64,000 bases of DNA from Acinetobacter sp. C26M (GTDB lineage Bacteria; Pseudomonadota; Gammaproteobacteria; Pseudomonadales; Moraxellaceae). The position numbers were made by a program, and so were the translations under genes. The DNA is taken from contig NZ_CP098478.1 of the NCBI RefSeq assembly GCF_023702675.1, positions 3,472,001 to 3,536,000 on the forward strand, read 5' to 3'. The notes under the pieces are model-generated. The model saw only the letters and a list, made by a program, of their open reading frames with translations. It ran no database searches and was not told the origin of the DNA. How positions within the stretch are numbered: the stretch's first letter is position 1; each line of letters opens with the position of its first letter. This document shows, one piece after another, positions 34,978 to 44,277 of this stretch.

Positions 34978-36533
34978 GAACCTATTTTGAGAAGCTGTTA
35001 AATCCATCTCAAACCCAAACGCAGCTTCCTTTTATTTTTCCCCTATTGATTGCACTGATTTCAGGTGCAATCTTTAGTTTGGCTTTAGCCCCATATTACT
35101 TTTGGTGGCTTGCGATTCTATCGCCTGCGCTATTGTATGCGGTATTACGTCAACGTAGCCCACGCCAAGCCTTTGCGCTCGGTTGGGCTTATGGTTTTGG
35201 TTTATGGTTTGTCGGCGCGTTCTGGCTATATACCTCAATCCATACCTATGGCGATACCAATGCCTTTCTAAGCATTTTGATGATTGTCTTTATGGCAGCC
35301 GCAATGGGCTTATTTACGGCGTTTCAAACTTGGTTGTATCGTCGCTTCTTCCCAGAAACACCGTTAACCTTCGCCCCACTTTGGGTATTATTTGAGTGGG
35401 CCAAAACTTGGGTCTTTACTGGTTTCCCATGGTTGTTTGCAGGTTATGCCTTCACTGAACGCCTACTTGATGGCTATGCTCCGTTATTCGGTGTCTATGC
35501 TGTTTCTTTCGTCGTCATTGTATTGGCTTGTGCATTGGTCGAAATTTTAAATCGTCGCTGGTTTTGGGCGATTCCTTCAGCACTCTTGGTATTAGGTGCT
35601 TGGGGTGCTGGATTTATTCAATTTGTACAGCCTAAAGCAGCGAAGCCGCTGAGTGTTTCACTGATTCAAGGGAATATTCCGCAAGACCTGAAATGGTTGA
35701 CTGAATATCAGATTAAAACTTTAGAAATCTATGCCACCCTGACACGTGCAGAATGGGGCCGAGATCTGATCGTTTGGCCTGAATCATCGATTCCAATGTT
35801 CCAGACCGATATTCAAGAATTTTTGGATGCAATGGCGGCGCAGGCGAAGAAAACCGATAGCGCTTGGGTCACAGGTATTCCTTATTGGGACCTAGCTAAA
35901 TCGCAGCAAGTGGGTGAACCGTTGTATTACAACAGCATTATGGCATCGGGTAGCGATTCCTTTGGCTTGTATAAGAAACAACGTTTAGTACCGTTTGGCG
36001 AATATATTCCATTGTCAGGCCTGTTGAAATGGGTACTGCCTGCGATGCAGAACGATGTCAGCATGAGTGGCTTTTCACGTGGTGAAGCCAATCAAAAACC
36101 GCTCACTGTGAAAGGACATGCGCTTGCTGCTGCTATTTGTTATGAAGTGGCCTATCCCAACCTAACCCGTCGTAATGCCTCTAATAGTGACTTCTTAATT
36201 ACGGTGTCAAATGATGCATGGTTCACGGGGACGGCTGGACCTTGGCAACATCTGCAAATGGTACAGATGCGAGCCAAAGAAAATGGTCGTTGGTTTATTC
36301 GTGCCACCAATACAGGTGTGACCGCATTTATTGATCAGCATGGTCATATCGTTAAACAAGCACCAATAGATCAAGAAGCCGTGTTACGTGGCGAATTACC
36401 TGCCATGCAAGGGCAAACACTCTACAATCGTTTAAGTGATTACCCGATCTTGATTTTCTCATTGCTTTTATTGATCGTAGGCTGGATCTATCGTCCACGT
36501 AAAGTTGATATTAGCTTCAAATCCCGTCGATAA
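34974..36533 (+). CDS. lnt: Apolipoprotein N-acyltransferase
   Basis: Lnt adds the third acyl chain to the N-terminal cysteine of lipoproteins in the inner membrane. The 519-residue protein has about six N-terminal membrane segments, a periplasmic carbon-nitrogen hydrolase domain (about 225-485) and a last membrane helix. The catalytic triad is seen as glutamate in VWPESSIP, lysine in YKKQRLVPFGEY and cysteine in AAICYEVAYP. It is translationally coupled to corC. Confidence 0.96.
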   Translation: MRTYFEKLLNPSQTQTQLPFIFPLLIALISGAIFSLALAPYYFWWLAILSPALLYAVLRQRSPRQAFALGWAYGFGLWFVGAFWLYTSIHTYGDTNAFLSILMIVFMAAAMGLFTAFQTWLYRRFFPETPLTFAPLWVLFEWAKTWVFTGFPWLFAGYAFTERLLDGYAPLFGVYAVSFVVIVLACALVEILNRRWFWAIPSALLVLGAWGAGFIQFVQPKAAKPLSVSLIQGNIPQDLKWLTEYQIKTLEIYATLTRAEWGRDLIVWPESSIPMFQTDIQEFLDAMAAQAKKTDSAWVTGIPYWDLAKSQQVGEPLYYNSIMASGSDSFGLYKKQRLVPFGEYIPLSGLLKWVLPAMQNDVSMSGFSRGEANQKPLTVKGHALAAAICYEVAYPNLTRRNASNSDFLITVSNDAWFTGTAGPWQHLQMVQMRAKENGRWFIRATNTGVTAFIDQHGHIVKQAPIDQEAVLRGELPAMQGQTLYNRLSDYPILIFSLLLLIVGWIYRPRKVDISFKSRR

Positions 36534-36534
36534 A

Positions 36535-36873
36535 TTACAGTAACTTTGTGCCCAGAGGAACATCAAACTCTGGGACACAAAGCGCAACATCCCCTTCCGC
36601 ATTATGAAAGCCCGTCACCAAACATTCTGACTGAATCGGCCCAATCTGCTTTTTCGGAAAATTCACGACAGCAACCACCAATTTTCCAATCAAATTCTTA
36701 GGCTGATATAGCTTGGTAATTTGCGCACTGGATTTTCTGATCCCAAGTTCTTCACCAAAATCCACCTGCAAAATATAAGCGGGTTTTCGCGCTTGTTGAA
36801 ACACTTCCGCTTGAATGATTCTGCCCACACGTAATTCTACCTTGGTAAAATCATTCCACTCGATCTGTTGCAT
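36535..36873 (-). CDS. tRNA-binding-domain protein, CsaA/YgjH-like
   Basis: The 112-residue protein is a single OB-fold EMAP/tRNA-binding domain: FTKVELRVGRIIQAEVF at the N-terminus and KLVVAVVNFPKKQIGPIQSE in the middle. CsaA and YgjH proteins bind tRNA or act as export-related chaperones; the role here is unknown. The ATG at 36873 has AAGGA seven bases upstream; longer in-frame starts give unrelated sequence. Its stop lies one base past the convergent lnt stop. Confidence 0.88.
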   Translation of the reverse strand: MQQIEWNDFTKVELRVGRIIQAEVFQQARKPAYILQVDFGEELGIRKSSAQITKLYQPKNLIGKLVVAVVNFPKKQIGPIQSECLVTGFHNAEGDVALCVPEFDVPLGTKLL

Positions 36874-37117
36874 GCTTTTTCCTTTTCTCTCTTTTAAGCA
36901 CAGTTTCAGCATAGCGAATCTACCCAATTCAATAAATACGCTTATTTTTATTTTCAATTGAGCAACTTCATGCTAAATTAATTTTGCTGATCATAAAGCC
37001 GTAAACGTTTACGTCAATCAACGTGCCAACATATCTCCAACAAGGCTTGGAGCTATTTCATCAAGATATTTTTATCTTTGATAAGGCACTGGCGTTTGTT
37101 GGTTTACGGAGTAAAAA

Positions 37118-37381
37118 ATGCAGAGTTCAAAATCTTCTACTTTTAATTTTCAAAAAATTCCAAATCGTTACGCATCCATTGTTTTACCCTTCTTCTTGTC
37201 CATTATTATGACTTTTATCGTGTCTTGTATTAGTACGCTGAGAAGTATGGGCTTTGAACAATTTTCTTTTGCAACATGGATGTCAGCATGGGGAATTTCT
37301 TGGCTAATCGCATTTCCTGTGCTGCTCTTGGTATTACCTATCGTGCGTAAAATGACAATGCTCTTGGTTCGCCCTGCTTAA
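37118..37381 (+). CDS. DUF2798-family small membrane protein
   Basis: The 87-residue protein has a short basic N-terminus and two membrane segments (about 20-42 and 55-78), with the DUF2798-type FATWMSAWGISWLIAFPVLLLVLPIVRK, read in two parts. GGAG at 37108-37111 is well placed. The role is unknown. A strong terminator follows at 37394. Confidence 0.82.
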   Translation: MQSSKSSTFNFQKIPNRYASIVLPFFLSIIMTFIVSCISTLRSMGFEQFSFATWMSAWGISWLIAFPVLLLVLPIVRKMTMLLVRPA

Positions 37382-37393
37382 ATTAAGACCATA

Positions 37394-37423
37394 AAAAAAC
37401 GTAGATCTTGGTCTACGTTTTTT
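37394..37423. terminator. Terminator between DUF2798 gene and convergent membrane protein gene
   Basis: AAAAAACGTAGA/TCTACGTTTTTT forms a 12-bp stem with a 6-base loop. Confidence 0.93.
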
Positions 37424-37439
37424 AGTCAAAATACTTAAC

Positions 37440-37784
37440 TTAGAAATTAATCGACAATTGCACCGATAAATAAGCCACGAGACTAGATAAAAATAGCATC
37501 GGAACATATCGATAGGCTTTAAATAAAAGCTGCTCATATTTAGAGATTAGCTCATGATTATCCCAGACACTGGTTTTTAAGGCACTTAGAAAACACAATA
37601 CAAACCATGCACTCAACATACTCAATGCAAAAAAACCAATCATGATTTGACTGCTTCCTTCCGCAGCTTGCCACAAGCTTAAAGCCCCTTCACTAAAAGG
37701 CAATAGGCTTAAGATGAGCAATACAGATTTAAGCATTGCCCAATGAAACTGATTCAGTTCATCCAATACAAAAAATGCTTTCAT
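37440..37784 (-). CDS. Small membrane protein of unknown function
   Basis: The 114-residue protein has three or four hydrophobic segments (about 16-34, 46-68 and 94-111). I recognise no family. It is convergent with the DUF2798 gene and shares its terminator. Start ATG at 37784 is followed by MKAFFVLDELNQFHW, with GGAGATC just upstream acting as a ribosome binding site. The 260 bases beyond it are very AT-rich with no gene seen. Confidence 0.6.
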   Translation of the reverse strand: MKAFFVLDELNQFHWAMLKSVLLILSLLPFSEGALSLWQAAEGSSQIMIGFFALSMLSAWFVLCFLSALKTSVWDNHELISKYEQLLFKAYRYVPMLFLSSLVAYLSVQLSINF

Positions 37785-38044
37785 CTGATCTCCACATCTT
37801 ATTTCAATGGCTTGAATTTATTATGCAAAGCTTTTGCCTCAAGAAATAGCCTATTTTTCTGCATAATTTGTTTTTCTTGTAACTATTAAATATGGGAATA
37901 ATTCTTATTATAACTCTCACATATTCAACATTTTATTCATTTTATATTTTTCAAACAGTTAGTTTATTATTTCTAATTAAGAAACATTATCACTTCACTC
38001 TCTATTTATTTAATCCAAAAGTGAAGTGATATTTTATTCAAGTA

Positions 38045-38620
38045 TTATGGTTGATAATAAATATCAGCATCGTTGCCTTCGCCACCTTCTTTACCATCCG
38101 CACCAAACGAATATAAATCAAAAGCCCGACCTTCACGACCTGGGATCACATACTGTAAATCATTTTCCCAACTGTCTTTTGGATAGCCGCCTTTGACATA
38201 ACCACCCGGTAACCAATTTTTCGCAGACGCGGGCTGATTCACCAACGCATCTAAACCACCATCTTGCATCGATGGATAACGACCATTATCTAATTTATAT
38301 TGATCTAAAGCACCCGCGACACCTTTTAAGGTAATACTGGTGGTATCCACTTTGGCTTTTTCACCACGGCCCATCACGTTTGGAACGATCAGTGCAGCAA
38401 GAACGCCTAAAATTACAATAACAACCATCACCTCAATGAGTGTAAATCCTGAGGCACGATTCATTCGAGCAACGCTCGAACGTGCCGCAAGAGGAGAAGC
38501 TATGCTTCGAGTGGCAGGATTAAGATTATACTCGGACTCTGAGTTGCAAGATTCCGCAACAGGAGAAGCATTCAAGCTACGTCCAACATTTTGTTTATCC
38601 ATTGAATTATTCATATTCAT
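38045..38620 (-). CDS. gspG: Type II secretion major pseudopilin GspG, with repeat-derived N-terminal extension
   Basis: GspG is the main subunit of the type II secretion pseudopilus. The mature part is typical: prepilin peptidase site RASG|FTLIEV, hydrophobic helix FTLIEVMVVIVILGVLAALI, and the calcium-site C-terminal DLYSFGADGKEGGEGNDADI. From the ATG at 38620 the leader is about 58 residues instead of the usual 6-15. Most of it (38465-38580) is translated from a two-copy REP-like repeat. An internal ATG at 38464 (MNRASGFTLIEV) would give a normal leader but lacks a ribosome binding site. It starts 17 bases after gspF. Confidence 0.9.
   Translation of the reverse strand: MNMNNSMDKQNVGRSLNASPVAESCNSESEYNLNPATRSIASPLAARSSVARMNRASGFTLIEVMVVIVILGVLAALIVPNVMGRGEKAKVDTTSITLKGVAGALDQYKLDNGRYPSMQDGGLDALVNQPASAKNWLPGGYVKGGYPKDSWENDLQYVIPGREGRAFDLYSFGADGKEGGEGNDADIYYQP
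38465..38580. repeat. REP-like repeat inside the gspG leader region
   Basis: On the minus strand the 16-mer GCTTCTCCT(G/C)TTGCGG occurs at 38569-38554 and again at 38500-38485, 69 bases (23 codons) apart and in frame. Hairpins flank it: GAAGC-ATA-GCTTC and TCGAGC-GTT-GCTCGA. The encoded peptides share ASP(V/L)A. This pattern of conserved core with variable hairpins is typical of REP-like intergenic repeats. Confidence 0.6.
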
Positions 38621-38637
38621 CTCTTACATGTCACTCA

Positions 38638-39843
38638 TTAGATCATATTGTTCATATTAATAATTGGCAACATTACCGCAATCACAATCACCAATACAAT
38701 TGCTGCCATAAAAATCAGCATCAAGGGTTCGAGTAACGCCAGTAAAGTGGAAATAAAGGTAGTCACCTCACGATCTTGCATGGTCGATGCACGATCTAAC
38801 ATACGATCCAACTCACCCGACGCTTCACCACTTCGAATCATTTGTACCATCATTGGTGGGAAATAACCGCAACGCTCCAATTGTGTTGCCAAATTACCAC
38901 CTTCTGTTACACGCTCCATCGCCACTTCAATCGCATCACGAATCACCCAGTTATTACTGACTTCGGCACCAATACGCAATGCTTCAACCAAAGGCACACC
39001 AGAACGGGTCAAAATCGACAAGGTACTAGCAAAACGTGCCGCATTTATACCACGCGAAAGTTTACCAAATAGTGGCAATCTGAGCGTTAAGCGGTCAAAT
39101 GCATAATGCCCTGCCGTGGTTCTTAAAAAACGGGTAAATAGGATAATGGCAATAAAGGCTAAAATGAGCATACCCAGCCAAGTATGTCGAATAAAAGCAC
39201 TGGCTTTCATCAAGGCAACCGTAATCCAAGGCAAGGCTTCTTTGCTTTGTTCAAAGGTCTTGACGATTTCAGGTACGACATAGGTCATCAAACCCATCAC
39301 GATCCCGAAAGACATCAGCATCAGTACTATCGGATAGATCATCGCACCCTGTACTTTCTTCTGCATGGCAAAACGATTTTCGGTGTAATCCGACAACTGA
39401 TCTAAGATTAAATCAAGATGACCTGAGCGCTCGCCTGCAGCAACGGTGGCAATATACAACTCAGGAAATCGCCCCGATTGCTGCATACTTTTTGCCAGTG
39501 AATGTCCTTCCAAGACCTTAGACCGTACAGCGATTAATAGGTTTTGCACATGGCTCTTCTCACTTTGCTTACTCACTGCACGCAAGGCTTCTTCCAATGG
39601 AATACCTGCTGCAACTAGCACAGAAAGCTGGCGGGTCATTAATGCCAAATCATAGGCACTAAAGCTTTTTTTAAACCATGAGCGTTGTTGCTGTTTGTCC
39701 TTTTGCTCAACTGCATCGACCGCAATGGGTGTCCATGCTTTATCGCGTAACTGTTGACGAATTTGGCGTGCAGAATCCCCTTCCAGCACACCTTTATGTT
39801 GCTTTCCAGAGGCATCAAGCGCAGTAAATTGATAAGCAGGCAT
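38638..39843 (-). CDS. gspF: Type II secretion inner-membrane platform protein GspF
   Basis: GspF is the polytopic core of the type II secretion platform that contacts the GspE ATPase. The 401-residue protein starts MPAYQFTALDASGKQHKGVLEGD, typical of GspF/PulF, and has two repeated T2SSF domains (about 70-193 and 272-395), three membrane segments and ERSGHLD / GEASGELDRML signatures. The next gene is gspG; the other gsp genes are not nearby, as is usual in Acinetobacter, where they are scattered. Confidence 0.95.
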   Translation of the reverse strand: MPAYQFTALDASGKQHKGVLEGDSARQIRQQLRDKAWTPIAVDAVEQKDKQQQRSWFKKSFSAYDLALMTRQLSVLVAAGIPLEEALRAVSKQSEKSHVQNLLIAVRSKVLEGHSLAKSMQQSGRFPELYIATVAAGERSGHLDLILDQLSDYTENRFAMQKKVQGAMIYPIVLMLMSFGIVMGLMTYVVPEIVKTFEQSKEALPWITVALMKASAFIRHTWLGMLILAFIAIILFTRFLRTTAGHYAFDRLTLRLPLFGKLSRGINAARFASTLSILTRSGVPLVEALRIGAEVSNNWVIRDAIEVAMERVTEGGNLATQLERCGYFPPMMVQMIRSGEASGELDRMLDRASTMQDREVTTFISTLLALLEPLMLIFMAAIVLVIVIAVMLPIINMNNMI

Positions 39844-40004
39844 GGTTCTGTTCTAATTGTCCCAAAATAGTTGTTGTTACAGTTGCATCCGTGTTTGAAA
39901 TGAAACCTGAGAGTTTCACAAGAAATTCATCGACATAACACTTCGCACTTTAGCATAATTCCATGACATGCAGTCATGCCATTTTACCCATGAATGAAGC
40001 CTAT

Positions 40005-42230
40005 ATGCCTACCGAAAATTCTAACGCTATTTTGTACCGTATTCGAGTTGCAATACCCGTTTATGTATACGACACGTTTGACTATACGGTCAGTGCTGAA
40101 CAGTACGCCCAAGCTCAAATCGGTGCACGTGTCGCGATTTCTTTTGGTCGGCAGAATCTTGTTGGGATCATTACAGAGAAAGTTGATCCTAACGAAGTAT
40201 TTACAGGACAATTCAAACTTAAGGCCATCACAGAATTACTCGATCAGGAAACAATTCTAGACCAACAAGTTTTAACTTTGTTGACATGGTCAGCACAATA
40301 TTATCAATTCCCGATTGGCGAGGTAATGCAAAGTGCCCTACCTACCTTATTAAGACAAGGGCGTGCCTTAGATATCCTGTTTCATTTATGGAAAATCACA
40401 CCGCATCAAGACCCAGCCTCTTTATTAAAACGATCTCAGAAGCAATATGATGCTTATCAAGTTTTAAAACTTCATCCACACGGCGCCACTGAAAATGTTT
40501 TAAACCTGAGTGGTGTAGAAACTTCAACCCTGAAAGCACTGGAAAAGAAGGGCTTGGTTGAGTGCTGTCTGGAACCCCATGATTTCACACCAACGCCTGT
40601 GCAACTGGCTCAAGTACCATTAACTCCCAATGAGGATCAGAAAAAAGCCATTCAACAGATCCTTAAAGCACAACATCACTATCAAGCATTCTTACTTGAT
40701 GGTTTGACTGGTAGTGGTAAAACTGAAGTCTATTTGCAAGTCATGCATGAAGTATTAAAACAAGGCAAGCAGGTCTTGGTGCTGGTCCCTGAAATTGGTC
40801 TAACTCCACAAACGGTGGCTCGTTTTAAGTCACGTTTTCATTGTGATGTTGCCTTACTGCATTCGGGCTTAAATGACTCGAAACGCCTACAAGCTTGGCA
40901 ACATGCGCAAACAGGCAAAGCTTCCATTATTATTGGCACACGTTCCGCAATTTATACCCCACTTCCTCAGCTTGGTTTAATCATCTTGGATGAGGAACAT
41001 GATCTTTCCTTTAAGCAGCAAGAAGGTTTCCGTTATCACACCCGCGATGTCGCTTTATATCGTGGTCATTTGCAAAACTGCCCTGTCATCCTCGGCTCTG
41101 CCACACCCAGCATCGACAGTTATCACTTGGTAGAATCGGGCAAATTACATTTGCTTGAATTGAATCAACGCGCAGGCGTAGCGGTACTACCGAAGATGTA
41201 TGTGGTGGACTTAAAGATTGCAAAAAAGAAGCATGGTCTAAGCCAAACCCTTATTGAACAGATCAAGCATACTTTAGAACGTAAAGAACAAGTGCTGATC
41301 TTTTTGAATCGACGTGGTTATGCACCGATTCTGATGTGTGAAAGCTGTGGCTGGCAAGCCAACTGCCCGCATTGTGATGCGCATTTTACCTTGCACTCTC
41401 AACCTTATCATTATTTACATTGTCATCATTGCGGCACAATCAATCGTCTTCCAGATCATTGCCCCGCATGCCAAAAACAAAGCTTAAAAACGATTGGTGC
41501 AGGCACAGCAAAACTTGAAGAACACTTACAAGAACTATTCCCTCACAATGAAGTTATTCGGGTCGATCGTGACAGTACCAGCCGAGTGGGTAGCTGGCAG
41601 AAAATTTATGATCGTATTCAGCAAAATAAGCCAAGTATTTTGTTGGGTACACAGATGCTGGCCAAAGGACATCATTTCCCGCATGTGACACTCGTCGCGA
41701 TTTTAGATATTGATGCAGGACTACTCAGTGTCGACCCACGTGCGCCTGAGCGAACCGCACAACTGATTGTACAGGTGGCTGGCCGTGCTGGTCGCGGTGA
41801 GCATAAAGGCAGTGTCTATTTACAAAGTCTGCGCCCTGATCACCCGATGTTAACCACCCTGATTGAGCATGACTATCGTACTGTCGCCAAGCAAATGCTG
41901 GCTGACCGCAAAATCGCGATGTTACCACCCTATCGTTATGCAGTATTGGTTCGGGTCGAATCTAAAGATCGCGACTATAGCCAACAATTCTTAGCAGATA
42001 TTGCCCAACAACTGAGAGCAATGGCGGGCGAGATCGTCGATATTTGGGGACCGATTCCCGCACCGATGGAACGTAAAGCAGGCCGATATCGTGCACATAT
42101 GGTGATTTTGTCTAGTGATCGAGCAAAACTGCATTTTTATTTACGCCAGTGGTGGCAACACGTCGTACACTTACCTCGTCAGCATCTACTGAGACTCTCG
42201 ATTGATGTTGATCCACAAGAGTTTAGTTAA
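40005..42230 (+). CDS. priA: Primosomal replication protein N' (PriA helicase)
   Basis: PriA restarts stalled replication forks by loading DnaB. The N-terminal DNA-binding domain begins YRIRVAIPVYVYDTFDY. Superfamily 2 helicase motifs follow: Walker A DGLTGSGKTE, DEEH box and GRAGRG. Eight zinc-binding cysteines lie between the helicase lobes (CESCGWQANCPHC, then CHHCG and CPACQ). I chose the ATG at 40005 (741 residues); ATGs at 39990 and 39963 are in frame, and no choice has a strong ribosome binding site. It is divergent from gspF. Confidence 0.95.
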   Translation: MPTENSNAILYRIRVAIPVYVYDTFDYTVSAEQYAQAQIGARVAISFGRQNLVGIITEKVDPNEVFTGQFKLKAITELLDQETILDQQVLTLLTWSAQYYQFPIGEVMQSALPTLLRQGRALDILFHLWKITPHQDPASLLKRSQKQYDAYQVLKLHPHGATENVLNLSGVETSTLKALEKKGLVECCLEPHDFTPTPVQLAQVPLTPNEDQKKAIQQILKAQHHYQAFLLDGLTGSGKTEVYLQVMHEVLKQGKQVLVLVPEIGLTPQTVARFKSRFHCDVALLHSGLNDSKRLQAWQHAQTGKASIIIGTRSAIYTPLPQLGLIILDEEHDLSFKQQEGFRYHTRDVALYRGHLQNCPVILGSATPSIDSYHLVESGKLHLLELNQRAGVAVLPKMYVVDLKIAKKKHGLSQTLIEQIKHTLERKEQVLIFLNRRGYAPILMCESCGWQANCPHCDAHFTLHSQPYHYLHCHHCGTINRLPDHCPACQKQSLKTIGAGTAKLEEHLQELFPHNEVIRVDRDSTSRVGSWQKIYDRIQQNKPSILLGTQMLAKGHHFPHVTLVAILDIDAGLLSVDPRAPERTAQLIVQVAGRAGRGEHKGSVYLQSLRPDHPMLTTLIEHDYRTVAKQMLADRKIAMLPPYRYAVLVRVESKDRDYSQQFLADIAQQLRAMAGEIVDIWGPIPAPMERKAGRYRAHMVILSSDRAKLHFYLRQWWQHVVHLPRQHLLRLSIDVDPQEFS

Positions 42231-42338
42231 AAGCTGAATCTGAGCTTATTCAAGTTATCGAACGTTATCCAATATCATATTTTTACAGACGACTCATTTG
42301 AGTTAGTCTAGATAAAATAGAAAAATTTGAGGCATTCA

Positions 42339-44159
42339 ATGTCTTTACTGCTACCGATTATTTTATTACTGGCTGCAACTTTAATTTTTGCTCCATTGGC
42401 AAAACGCTATGCCTCCACCACTGTTTTGGGTTACCTCATTGCAGGGCTGTTACTTGGCTCCAGTGTTTCTGGCTTGATCGAAGATCCTCAACTGATCGAG
42501 CAATTGCTAAATTTTGGTATGATTGCAGTCATGTTCTTTGTCGGTTTTGCTTTTCGACCACAACAACTTTGGCTCGAGCGTAGAGGCATTTTAAAAAACA
42601 GCGGATTACAACTTAGTATTATCACAGCTCTTCTGATTGTCATGTGTTTTTTACTGTTGAATGATGTACTAACCAGTCTGATGCTCGGATTTGCTTTAGC
42701 GCTTTCCGCTGTCATCTTACCGCAGCAACTTTTACAACAAAAACAGCAACTCAACAGCAAACTAGGACAAGCAACTTTAGCTACCTTACAGTTTCAAGCC
42801 TTTGTTGCCGTCATCTTAATTGTGTTATTCCCATTACTCGAAGACACGACTTCTACACGGCACGGTATAGCCTATTTTGCAGCAATTATAGCGACGTTTT
42901 CAGGGCTATTTTTAGCCAGCCGTTATTTAGTTCGTCCAGCATTTCGTTTCTTAGCACAGAAAAATAGTATCCATCTCATTCCTGTGCTCAGTTTATTGGT
43001 GCTACTTACGGTCATCTTAATTATGGATATTTTAAATATCCATATTCTAATTGGTGCATTTCTGGGGGGCTTATTACTCGCAGAGACAGAATTTAAAAGT
43101 GAAGTTGAGCGTATTCTTGAACCATTTAAAGATGCAACAACAGGTGTATTTTTTCTGGCCATTGGCTTGGGTCTTTCACTGCAACCCCTTATCCAAACAC
43201 CATTATTAATCATCGCATCAATCTTTGGTTTAGTTGTGATCAAGGCTGCTGTTGTTACAGCGATCAGCTATTACCAACAACGCCATGCCAAGCTCAGTAC
43301 CCTGTTTGCAATCACATTGGCTCAAAGTGGTGAACTCAGTTTTATTTTACTCAAGCTGGCAGAAAGTGAAAATTTACTGGCAAAAAACCTATTGGAAGCC
43401 ACCTTCCTCATCATATTGGGTTCAATGTTATTCACCCCGTTATTGTATTGGTTATTTGATTCAAAAATCTTTCCGATGCTACAAAACAATAAAGTTGCTG
43501 TGACTGAAGCAGAGGTTCCACAACATCCAATTCTTATCGTCGGTTTTGGCCGCTTTGGACAAGTCATCGCGCGGGCATTACATGCGCAAGGCAAGCAATT
43601 TAGTGTGATTGACAGCAATCAAACTGATGCTGATTTTATTGAGCAATATGGACATCGTTTTATTGATGCCGATGTCACCCAAGTCGAAAACTTACGTGCT
43701 GCTGGCATCGAATATTGCAAATTACTGATGATTGCAATTGATGATGTAGAAGACAGTATGAATCTGACCCGACATCTGCGTTTGAATTATCCAGATTTGA
43801 CCTTGTTTGTACGAGCACGTGATCGCCATCATGCCCATCTACTCAATGGTTTAGGGGTTGAATATATTTGGCGTGAAACCTATGCCTCATCTTTGAATAT
43901 GGCACAACAAGCATTGATTGAAACGGGTTTGTCAGTTGAAGATGCGCATATTCAAATTGAACGATTTAAGCAAGAAGATGAAAAGCTTTTGACCCAACAA
44001 CATTGGGCATATGATCAACAAGATGTCCTTGAAAACTATCCAAGTGCGATTGCAGAACTTGAGTATTTATTTGCAAATACAAAAACTTTAGCTGTCGATC
44101 GTGCGAGCAATAATCAAAACACACAAAGTGATGCAAATTCACTCAATGAAACATCTTGA
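42339..44159 (+). CDS. Kef/CPA2-family cation:proton antiporter with RCK domain
   Basis: The 606-residue protein has about 12 membrane segments of the monovalent cation:proton antiporter-2 family (about 1-380) and a cytoplasmic TrkA-N (RCK) domain starting at ILIVGFGRFGQVIARAL (about 398), with the NAD-binding glycine motif. It resembles KefB/KefC, the glutathione-gated potassium efflux systems, and also YbaL. No KefF/KefG-type quinone reductase gene is adjacent. The ATG at 42339 has GAGG seven bases upstream; a TTG at 42327 is rejected. Confidence 0.87.
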   Translation: MSLLLPIILLLAATLIFAPLAKRYASTTVLGYLIAGLLLGSSVSGLIEDPQLIEQLLNFGMIAVMFFVGFAFRPQQLWLERRGILKNSGLQLSIITALLIVMCFLLLNDVLTSLMLGFALALSAVILPQQLLQQKQQLNSKLGQATLATLQFQAFVAVILIVLFPLLEDTTSTRHGIAYFAAIIATFSGLFLASRYLVRPAFRFLAQKNSIHLIPVLSLLVLLTVILIMDILNIHILIGAFLGGLLLAETEFKSEVERILEPFKDATTGVFFLAIGLGLSLQPLIQTPLLIIASIFGLVVIKAAVVTAISYYQQRHAKLSTLFAITLAQSGELSFILLKLAESENLLAKNLLEATFLIILGSMLFTPLLYWLFDSKIFPMLQNNKVAVTEAEVPQHPILIVGFGRFGQVIARALHAQGKQFSVIDSNQTDADFIEQYGHRFIDADVTQVENLRAAGIEYCKLLMIAIDDVEDSMNLTRHLRLNYPDLTLFVRARDRHHAHLLNGLGVEYIWRETYASSLNMAQQALIETGLSVEDAHIQIERFKQEDEKLLTQQHWAYDQQDVLENYPSAIAELEYLFANTKTLAVDRASNNQNTQSDANSLNETS

Positions 44160-44228
44160 GTTTTGGCAAACTGACACCATTATTGACTGCATAACCATGC
44201 ACCTTTTTATAAAGCCCAAAGTGCTTTT

Positions 44229-44248
44229 CAAAGCAATCTATTGCTTTG
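44229..44248 (+). other. Hairpin in the leader of hslO
   Basis: CAAAGCAAT-CT-ATTGCTTTG is a perfect 9-bp stem 29 bases before the hslO start. It is followed by GTTT and CCCCTTAGGGG. It may be a weak terminator of the antiporter transcript or a leader structure of hslO. Confidence 0.45.
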
Positions 44249-44277
44249 TTTCCCCTTAGGGGGTACTGGAGAAAAAT

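Noticed and set aside
37023..37211. 62-codon ORF overlapping the DUF2798 gene
   Set aside because: It is in another frame of a well-supported gene with a good ribosome binding site, and has no family resemblance.
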